NCBI GenBank assembly: GCA_947454585.1
Contig: CANGML010000086.1
Coordinates: 1-7,051 of the forward strand
Direction of reading: 5' to 3'
Length of the DNA stretch: 7,051 bases
Source: Comamonadaceae bacterium
GTDB lineage: Bacteria; Pseudomonadota; Gammaproteobacteria; Burkholderiales; Burkholderiaceae_C
Shown here: piece after piece, positions 1 through 5,162 of the stretch
Layout of the letters: each line of letters opens with the position of its first letter
Numbering within the stretch: position 1 is the stretch's first letter
Notes under the pieces: generated by a model
What the model was told of the DNA's origin: nothing
The model's database searches: none
The model's input: only the letters and a program-made list of their open reading frames with translations
Program-made: the position numbers and the translations under genes

Positions 1-1045
1 AGGCTTGAGCGCCACCCGGAGCGAGTCGAAAGCCCAAGAACACTTCATCAAAGATCAACACAATGCCGCTGTCCGTGCAGACTTGTCGCAGTTTGTGCAG
101 CCATTGCGTGTAGGCGGCACGGTCATAGGCGGCCTTGCGACTGCTGTCGACCAAGGTGCTGTCGCCTGGGGCGTTCACATTGGGGTGCAGCGCTTGCAAG
201 GGGTTGACCAAGACGCAGGCAATGTCTTTGCGTGTTCGCAGCACGGTCAGGCTGCGTTCGCTCATCTCGCTCAAGGTGTAGGTTTCGCGGGGAGGCATCG
301 GGTTGCCGGGGCCGGGCTGCACGTCTTCCCACCAGCCGTGATACGCGCCACAAAAACGCACAATGTTTTTGCGTTGGGTGTGATACCTCGCCAAGCGAAC
401 GGCTTGCATCACAGCCTCGGTGCCGGACATGTGAAACGAGACTTCATCCATGCCCGAGAGTGCTTTCAGGCGTTCGGCATTGCTGGCCGTACAGGGGTGG
501 TAAGCCCCCAGAACAGGCCCCAACTCTTGGGTTTTCGCCATGCCTTCGGCCATGGTTTGTTTGTAGAAATCGGCCCCAAAAACATTCACGCCATAAGAGC
601 CCGTCAAGTCGTAGAAAGACTGGCCATCCAGATCTGTCACATGCACACCTGTGGACGACTGCAAGAACGACCCGACCTTGAGGTGCTCTTGCACCAAAGG
701 GCTGAATTGAAACGGCACACGGTAGGCCGAGATGAATTGCATGTCCGAAATGTTCTCTCGGGCAGCCGCTGTGGCTTGAATGCTCAAGGGGTGACGGGCT
801 TTGAGCACCTCGGCGAGCTTGAAAAATGCGTGGCGACGAAGATGTTGGATGTCAAAGGGCGCGTTGTCACATTTAAAGAACTCTTGCTCGTCAAAATGGT
901 AGCCAGGCAGCAGACGTGCCAGACGCTTGGCCATACGCGAGTGTCCGGCCAGCGACGGGTGCTTGGCGCGGGAGAGTTGAAGCCGTCGGTAAACAGAGGG
1001 CGCCAAGGTGGCCAATGCGCCCAAACTCATCCAAGTGGTGTTCAC
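1..1045 (-). CDS. Class III PLP-dependent aminotransferase (glutamate-1-semialdehyde aminomutase-like), partial, C-terminus missing
   Basis: The minus strand is open from a GTG at 1045 to the left edge (348 codons, no stop). Motifs of fold-type I, class III aminotransferases are visible: SGTEAVMQAVRLAR around residues 207-220 (cofactor phosphate binding), AYHGWW at 234-239, and LIFDEVFLGFR at 330-340, where D333 should bind the PLP pyridine nitrogen. The Schiff-base lysine would lie about 30 residues further on, outside the window. An N-terminal extension of roughly 100 residues precedes the aminotransferase fold. The usual EPV-type stretch reads VNPLQALHPN, reminiscent of aminotransferase domains in polyketide/lipopeptide synthases rather than true HemL. 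The GTG is chosen because AGGA (1054-1057 on plus) lies 8 bases before it and an in-frame stop is at 1082-1084; ATG at 1030 is an alternative. It is divergent from the decarboxylase gene. Family membership is firm; the substrate is unknown. Confidence 0.85.
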   Translation of the reverse strand, partial: MNTTWMSLGALATLAPSVYRRLQLSRAKHPSLAGHSRMAKRLARLLPGYHFDEQEFFKCDNAPFDIQHLRRHAFFKLAEVLKARHPLSIQATAAARENISDMQFISAYRVPFQFSPLVQEHLKVGSFLQSSTGVHVTDLDGQSFYDLTGSYGVNVFGADFYKQTMAEGMAKTQELGPVLGAYHPCTASNAERLKALSGMDEVSFHMSGTEAVMQAVRLARYHTQRKNIVRFCGAYHGWWEDVQPGPGNPMPPRETYTLSEMSERSLTVLRTRKDIACVLVNPLQALHPNVNAPGDSTLVDSSRKAAYDRAAYTQWLHKLRQVCTDSGIVLIFDEVFLGFRLAPGGAQA

Positions 1046-1058
1046 AGTCAATTTCCTA

Positions 1059-1086
1059 TTGTTAGAGACCCTTCTTTTTATTCAAT
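1059..1086 (+). promoter_or_regulatory. Weak sigma70-like promoter candidate for the decarboxylase gene
   Basis: TTGTTA (1059-1064, 4 of 6 to the -35 consensus), a 16-base spacer and TTCAAT (1081-1086, 4 of 6 to the -10 consensus) lie just before the decarboxylase start. The 56-base gap between the divergent genes leaves little other room for a promoter. AT-rich sequence matches such hexamers easily by chance, so confidence is low. Confidence 0.25.
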
Positions 1087-1107
1087 TTAAGTGACAAGAC
1101 GATGAAG
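1075..1107 (-). promoter_or_regulatory. Candidate Pho-type promoter of the aminotransferase gene
   Basis: On the minus strand TTGTCAC (plus 1091-1097) is followed by exactly 10 bases and then TAAAAA (plus 1075-1080), the geometry of a PhoB-dependent promoter. The partner repeat 11 bases upstream is poor (TTCAT, overlapping the start codon of the divergent decarboxylase gene). The implied transcription start near 1068 leaves a leader of about 23 bases that contains the AGGA ribosome site. With only one good half-site this is weaker than the boxes elsewhere in the window. Confidence 0.35.
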
Positions 1108-2016
1108 ATTCAACGTAAATTTCAAAAGGGTTGGTGGCAAGAGGACCTTAATTTCTTGATTACCAACCGTATTCCCCGCATCACCCTGACGCGGTTCATA
1201 GGCTGGTGGAGCAAGTTAGAGCACCCTTGGCTTGTGAAGGGCTCGATTGCAGTTTGGCGTTGGTTCAGTGATTTGGATTTGTCCGAGTCAAAGCAACAGA
1301 CGTTTGCCAGCCTCCATGCTTGCTTTACTCGTGAGCTCAAGCCTGGGCTTAGACCGATCAATGAGGATCCGTCTGTTTTGAGCTCGCCCTGCGACGCCAT
1401 CGTGGGTGCTTGTGGAGAGATTCGCGATGGCGTGGTGTTTCAGGCCAAGGGGTTCCCCTACACCTTGGACAGTTTGCTGAGTGCCCCTGACTTGATTCAG
1501 CGTTGGCCTGCTTTATTAGAAGGTGGCACCTTCATTACCTTGCGTTTGACCAGCAGCATGTACCACCGCTTTCATGCCCCCTGCGCTGCACATTTGCGCC
1601 ATGTGACTTACATCTCTGGTGATACGTGGAACGTCAACCCGATTGCGTTGGCCCGTGTGAAAGAGTTGTTCTGCAAAAACGAGCGCGCCGTGCTGCACCT
1701 GCAGACGCTTGAAGGCACGCCTTTTCTGATCGTGCCTGTGGCGGCAGTTTTGGTGGCGAGCATGCGTTTGCACGCCGTAGATGTGTTGTTGAATTTACGT
1801 TACAAGGGCCCCAATGACATTCCTTGTGATGCGGCTTACGCCAAAGGCCAAGAGATGGGGTGGTTTGAACACGGTTCAACTATTTTGGTGTTCGTTCCGT
1901 CAGGCTTTGGGCTGGCTGAAGGCATCGAAACGGGCAAGACCATTCGTATGGGAGAGGCCTTGCTGAAGGCGGTGACTTCATCAAATCGTCATAAATGTCA
2001 CACATTTGTCACGTGA
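1102..2016 (+). CDS. Phosphatidylserine decarboxylase proenzyme, divergent family member
   Basis: A 304-residue protein with the hallmarks of phosphatidylserine decarboxylases, which make phosphatidylethanolamine at the membrane and cleave themselves to form a pyruvoyl cofactor. Visible landmarks are FTRELKPGLRPI at 75-86, SPCDAIVG at 95-102 (D98, catalytic triad Asp), YHRFHAPC at 154-161 (H155 and H158) and HGST at 257-260. Self-cleavage is expected between G258 and S259, giving a long beta chain and an alpha chain of about 46 residues. The residue before GST is His, where the common proteobacterial enzyme has Leu. The N-terminus is rich in Trp and basic residues, with no clear transmembrane segment. 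No other start is credible (the next Met is residue 153), yet no good ribosome site precedes ATG 1102. The last codons are built from the Pho box of ppk1. It could act on phosphatidylserine or a related phospho-serine lipid. Confidence 0.85.
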   Translation: MKIQRKFQKGWWQEDLNFLITNRIPRITLTRFIGWWSKLEHPWLVKGSIAVWRWFSDLDLSESKQQTFASLHACFTRELKPGLRPINEDPSVLSSPCDAIVGACGEIRDGVVFQAKGFPYTLDSLLSAPDLIQRWPALLEGGTFITLRLTSSMYHRFHAPCAAHLRHVTYISGDTWNVNPIALARVKELFCKNERAVLHLQTLEGTPFLIVPVAAVLVASMRLHAVDVLLNLRYKGPNDIPCDAAYAKGQEMGWFEHGSTILVFVPSGFGLAEGIETGKTIRMGEALLKAVTSSNRHKCHTFVT

Positions 2017-2043
2017 AACGGTCACACTCCAAGGGACTAAAGT
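1987..2043 (+). promoter_or_regulatory. Pho box and putative promoter of ppk1
   Basis: TGTCAC at 1996-2001 and TGTCAC at 2007-2012 form a direct repeat with 11-base period, the layout of a PhoB-binding Pho box. A further CGTCAT lies 9 bases upstream (GTCA at 1988) and another GTCAC at 2021-2025, 13 bases downstream. A candidate -10, TAAAGT, is at 2038-2043, the same hexamer as at the phoX promoter, but 12 rather than 10 bases after the last GTCAC. The site overlaps the end and stop codon of the decarboxylase gene. Box confidence is good; the exact -10 is uncertain. Confidence 0.7.
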
Positions 2044-2053
2044 AGAGACACCT

Positions 2054-4183
2054 ATGACGACAACCCCGAGTGGCAAAGCGCCACAAGCACTTCAGAAATC
2101 CAAGGTGGCTTGGCTCGACCGCGACTTGAGTCTGCTCGCCTTCAACGCCCGCGTGCTTGATTGGGCGAAGCGCCCAGAAGTGCCGTTGCTAGAGCGCTTG
2201 CGTTACCTCTGCATCGTGTCCTCCAACTTGGATGAATTCTTTGAGGTGCGCGCTGCTTTGTATGCCAGTCTGGATCGACCTCTGGCACCTTTGGATTCTG
2301 TGGGTTTGCAAGCCCAAGAGTCCTTGAGCCGAGTTGCCCATGCCTTGGTGGCGGAGCAATATGCGCTCTACAACGAGGTGTTGATGCCCGCGTTTGCCAA
2401 AGAGGGCGTGCGTGTTCTGTCCTTCAACGAACGTAACCTGGCCCAACACCAGTGGGTGAAAACATTTTTTGAGCGTGAAGTGCGCCCCTTGCTGCTGCCT
2501 GTGGGCTTGGACCCCGCGCACCCGTTCCCGCAGGTGGCCAACAAGTCACTCAACTTCATTGTGCGCATGTCGGGCAAAGATGCCTTTGGTCGCGACAACG
2601 AAATTGCCATCGTCAAAGTGCCGCGCAGTTTGCCGCGCCTCATTGCCTTGCCTGAGAAACTGTGTGGCAAGCGACAGTTGTACGTGTCTATCTCTAGCGT
2701 GATTCGTGCGCACTTGGAAGATTTGTTTCCCGGTCGTGTCGTGGGGCAGTTCTCGCAGTTCCGAGTGACGCGTCACTCGGATTTGTCGGTGGATGAAGAG
2801 GATGTGAAGAACCTGCGCACGGCGCTGCGCCAAGGCTTGGTGCATCGCAATTACGGCCAAGCGGTTCGTTTGGAAGTGTCGTCAGGTTGTTCGGAGTACT
2901 TGTCAGAGTTTTTGCTGCACCAATTTGAATTGCCCATGTCCGCTCTGTACCGCGTGCACGGCCCTGTGAACTTGGTGCGTTTCAATCAGTTGATTGATTT
3001 GGTGGACAACCCCAAGTGGTTGTTTCCGCGCTACACGCCTAGCTATCCCGAGCAAATGGTCACGACTGGATCGATCTTTGAGCGTCTGCAAGCCGGTGAC
3101 GTGCTGATTCACCAGCCGTATGAGAGTTTTGATGGCGTGCTGTCGTTCTTGCGTGAGGCTGTGCGTGACCCCCAGGTGTTGGCCATCAAACAGACCATCT
3201 ATCGCACCGGCGCTGATTCCTCCTTGATGGAGCTGTTGCGTGAGGCGGTGCAACGCGGCAAAGAGGTCACGGTGGTGGTGGAGCTCAAAGCCCGTTTTGA
3301 TGAAGAAGCCAACATCAACTGGGCTGAAAAACTGGAATACATAGGCGCACAGGTGGTCTACGGCGTCGTGGGTTTGAAGACCCACGCCAAGATGCTGCTG
3401 GTGACGCGCAGGGAAGGGCGCAGCATTCGGCGTTATGCGCATTTGTCCACCGGCAACTACAACCCACGCACGGCCAAGCTTTACACCGATTTGAGCCACA
3501 TCACCTGCGATCCCAAGCTCACGCAAGACGTGGACAACGTGTTCAATCTGCTGGCCAACCAAAGCAAGATTCCTCGTTTGAACAAGATGATGATTGCCCC
3601 CTTCCATTTGCAGCGCAGCTTGATTGAGAGGGTCGAAAAAACAGCCTTGGCTGCCAAGCAAGGGGTAGCTGGGCGCATCATTTTAAAAATGAACACGCTC
3701 ACCGATGAAAAACTGATGGACGCTTTGGTGCAAGCCGGCCAAGCTGGCGTGCAGATTGATTTGATCATTCGCGGCGCATGCATGTTGCCCGCTCAGCGTG
3801 CAGGGGTGACGGACAACATACGCGTGCGATCCATCATTGGGCGGTTCCTCGAGCATTCACGGGTGTTTTACTTCCGATCGGGCGATGATGAATCGTTGTA
3901 CTTGTCGAGCGCCGACTGGATGAACCGCAACATGCTGCGCCGTGTCGAGCTGGCTTGGCCAATCGAGGATGCTGGCTTACGTCAGCGCATCATTGATGAA
4001 TGCTTGGTGGCGTACCTGCATGATGATTTAGATGCTTGGATCATGGATAGCGATGGTCACTACACCCGTGTGCAGGCTGGCCATCCCAAACCGCCATCGA
4101 CTCATGCAAAACAAGCCCGTCGACCCCTACAAGCCCACGGCGCGCAGGCCGCTTTGATGGGCTTGTATGCCGCCAAACTCTGA
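2054..4183 (+). CDS. ppk1: Polyphosphate kinase 1
   Basis: Polyphosphate kinase reversibly transfers the ATP gamma-phosphate onto a growing inorganic polyphosphate chain through a phosphohistidine. The 709-residue product is close to the E. coli enzyme (688). Visible motifs run in family order: an N-terminal domain with LDRDLSLLAFN (21-31) and SNLDEFFEVR (57-66), then the phospholipase D-like core with IYRTGAD (R384), ELKARFDEEANI (R414), GLKTHAKMLLV (H444) and RYAHLSTGNYNPRTAKLYTD (H463). These align at a constant offset of 9 with E. coli R375, R405, autophosphorylated H435 and H454, so all key residues are intact. ATG 2054 is preferred over ATG 2006 because the protein then begins in the family's usual way and the Pho promoter at 1987-2043 would otherwise lie inside the gene. 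Only a weak AGAGA precedes it. The next gene starts 7 bases after the stop, probably in one operon. Confidence 0.97.
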   Translation: MTTTPSGKAPQALQKSKVAWLDRDLSLLAFNARVLDWAKRPEVPLLERLRYLCIVSSNLDEFFEVRAALYASLDRPLAPLDSVGLQAQESLSRVAHALVAEQYALYNEVLMPAFAKEGVRVLSFNERNLAQHQWVKTFFEREVRPLLLPVGLDPAHPFPQVANKSLNFIVRMSGKDAFGRDNEIAIVKVPRSLPRLIALPEKLCGKRQLYVSISSVIRAHLEDLFPGRVVGQFSQFRVTRHSDLSVDEEDVKNLRTALRQGLVHRNYGQAVRLEVSSGCSEYLSEFLLHQFELPMSALYRVHGPVNLVRFNQLIDLVDNPKWLFPRYTPSYPEQMVTTGSIFERLQAGDVLIHQPYESFDGVLSFLREAVRDPQVLAIKQTIYRTGADSSLMELLREAVQRGKEVTVVVELKARFDEEANINWAEKLEYIGAQVVYGVVGLKTHAKMLLVTRREGRSIRRYAHLSTGNYNPRTAKLYTDLSHITCDPKLTQDVDNVFNLLANQSKIPRLNKMMIAPFHLQRSLIERVEKTALAAKQGVAGRIILKMNTLTDEKLMDALVQAGQAGVQIDLIIRGACMLPAQRAGVTDNIRVRSIIGRFLEHSRVFYFRSGDDESLYLSSADWMNRNMLRRVELAWPIEDAGLRQRIIDECLVAYLHDDLDAWIMDSDGHYTRVQAGHPKPPSTHAKQARRPLQAHGAQAALMGLYAAKL

Positions 4184-4190
4184 GGTTCAC

Positions 4191-4691
4191 ATGGACTTGA
4201 TCTTGTGGCGTCATGCAGAGGCGGAGGTCGCGCCCGAAGGCGGTGATGATTTGTCTCGCGCCTTGACTAAAAAAGGCGAGCGTCAAGCGGCCCGCATGGC
4301 GAAATGGTTAGACCGTCATTTGCCCGAAGGTGCGCGTGTGTTGGTGAGCCCATCCGTGCGCACGCAACAAACTGTGGCGCCATTGGGGCGAAAATTTAAA
4401 TTGCGGGATGAGTTGGTGCCTGAGACATCGATGGACGATGTGCTGACGTTGCTCAAATGGGATCCACTGACAGGTCCACAGCTCAAGGGTTCGGTGCTGC
4501 TGGTTGGGCATCAACCGTATTTGGGGCAACTGGTGGCTAGGCTTTTGGGTATGCGCGAAGCGGTGTGCTCGGTGCGCAAAGGAGGTGTGTGGTGGCTTCG
4601 CACCCGTATCAGAGACGGTCAACCGCAAACTGTGCTGCTGACCGTCACTTGTCCTGAGTTTATTTTGGGTTCTTTGGACGACCGGTCTTGA
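4191..4691 (+). CDS. sixA: SixA-type phosphohistidine phosphatase (histidine phosphatase superfamily)
   Basis: A 166-residue single-domain member of the short SixA branch of the histidine phosphatase (phosphoglycerate mutase-like) superfamily, which removes phosphate via a phosphohistidine intermediate. The catalytic signature WRHAEAE is at 6-12 (nucleophile H8), LSRALTKKGERQAARMAKWL follows, then SPSVRTQQT at 53-61 (R57) and the second catalytic His in VGHQP (H107). Length matches E. coli SixA (161). ATG 4191 is chosen because it begins MDLILWRHA as in the family and is preceded by TGAGG, which overlaps the ppk1 stop; an ATG at 4167 would overlap ppk1. It sits 7 bases after ppk1 and probably shares its transcript. 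Known SixA proteins dephosphorylate phosphotransferase or phosphorelay histidines; a role linked to polyphosphate is only suggested by position. The 3' end overlaps the convergent histone-like gene by 32 bases. Confidence 0.88.
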   Translation: MDLILWRHAEAEVAPEGGDDLSRALTKKGERQAARMAKWLDRHLPEGARVLVSPSVRTQQTVAPLGRKFKLRDELVPETSMDDVLTLLKWDPLTGPQLKGSVLLVGHQPYLGQLVARLLGMREAVCSVRKGGVWWLRTRIRDGQPQTVLLTVTCPEFILGSLDDRS

Positions 4692-5073
4692 TGGTCGGCA
4701 CGTTGCTCAATGCGGCTTTGAACTGAATGTCGCTCATGGCGGCCAGCGCTTTGATGCCAGCGCGCAGCAATTCACTTTTCTTGATGGCCTGACCGAGCTT
4801 GCTTGCGCGGGTTTTGAGGGCATCGATCACCACGTATTCATCCTTAGGGATGGTGAAGCTGTCACGCACCAGTTTAGGTTTTTTCACCTTGGCGGGTTTA
4901 GCCACTTTGACGGGCTTGGTCGGCTGAGGGGCCGCTGCCTTGATCGGTGCTTTTTTAACCGTGACTTTTTTAACCACGGGTTTTTTAGCAGCTGTTTTGG
5001 TGACGGTTGTTTTCTTCAACGCTGGTTTTTTGACGACGGTGCGGGTGTTGGTTTTTTTAGCAGTTGCGTTCAC
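4660..5073 (-). CDS. Histone H1-like lysine-rich protein with ribbon-helix-helix-like C-terminal domain
   Basis: A 137-residue very basic protein in two parts. Residues 1-67 form a low-complexity tail with 21 lysines, mostly as KK pairs separated by Pro, Ala, Val and Thr, like bacterial histone H1-like proteins (AlgP, Hc1). Residues 68-123 look folded: strand-like KLVRDSFTIP, then a helix around 77-93 and a second helix KKSELLRAGIKALAAM at 98-113, the order and spacing of a ribbon-helix-helix DNA-binding domain. The end, KTGRPKNPK (129-137), contains an AT-hook-like GRP core in basic residues. Similar proteins are common in Burkholderiales but poorly characterised. The GTG start at 5073 is supported by AGGA (plus 5082-5085), 8 bases upstream. 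It lies downstream of ppx on the same strand and converges with sixA. I infer nucleoid binding and possibly polyphosphate binding; no function is proven. Confidence 0.85.
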   Translation of the reverse strand: MNATAKKTNTRTVVKKPALKKTTVTKTAAKKPVVKKVTVKKAPIKAAAPQPTKPVKVAKPAKVKKPKLVRDSFTIPKDEYVVIDALKTRASKLGQAIKKSELLRAGIKALAAMSDIQFKAALSNVPTIKTGRPKNPK

Positions 5074-5099
5074 TTGGCGTGTCCTATTTATTGAAATGA

Positions 5100-5129
5100 A
5101 TAAACAGTTTATATCGTTTAAATCAAACT
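5100..5129 (-). promoter_or_regulatory. Candidate promoter of the histone-like gene, with a short palindrome
   Basis: In the AT-rich 73-base gap, the minus strand carries TATAAA (plus 5108-5113) as a possible -10, with a poor TTGGTA-like -35 about 15 bases upstream. A start near 5101 would give a leader of about 28 bases that includes the AGGA site. A perfect 13-base palindrome, ATAAAC-A-GTTTAT, occupies 5100-5112 and overlaps the -10, so it could be an operator. AT-rich sequence makes both matches easy by chance. Confidence 0.35.
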
Positions 5130-5134
5130 ACCAA

Positions 5135-5162
5135 GCGTCATATTTGTCACGGATTCGTCACA
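5135..5162 (+). promoter_or_regulatory. Pho box-like triple repeat between ppx and the histone-like gene
   Basis: GTCAT at 5137, GTCAC at 5146 and GTCAC at 5157 repeat the 9- then 11-base spacing seen before ppk1 (GTCA at 1988, 1997 and 2008). The two 28-base sites match at about 21 positions by hand alignment. The repeats point along the plus strand, although the genes on both sides (ppx, whose stop codon lies inside, and the histone-like gene starting at 5073) are on the minus strand, and no plus-strand -10 or gene follows. It could still serve the histone-like gene in inverted orientation. Confidence 0.5.

Noticed and set aside
5..1090. A 361-codon open frame on the plus strand
   Set aside because: Its translation shows no recognisable family, while the minus strand of the same stretch has a well-preserved aminotransferase with family motifs, a GTG start and a ribosome site. 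It is a shadow frame.
2006..2053. An earlier ATG for ppk1, adding 16 residues
   Set aside because: The added residues are encoded by Pho box and promoter sequence and overlap the decarboxylase gene; the family start fits 2054 better.
2903..3661. A 252-codon open frame on the minus strand inside ppk1
   Set aside because: It lies antisense to the most conserved part of ppk1 (active-site histidines) and gives a His/Gln-rich product without recognisable domains; this is usual for antisense frames in GC-rich genes.
4644..4656. GTCACTTGTCC resembling a Pho half-box
   Set aside because: The spacing is 8 rather than 11 bases, the second unit is incomplete, and it lies inside sixA coding sequence with no promoter role.
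4941..5060. Several runs of six or seven T on the plus strand resembling terminators
   Set aside because: They are the complement of paired AAA lysine codons in the histone-like gene and have no GC-rich stem in front of them.
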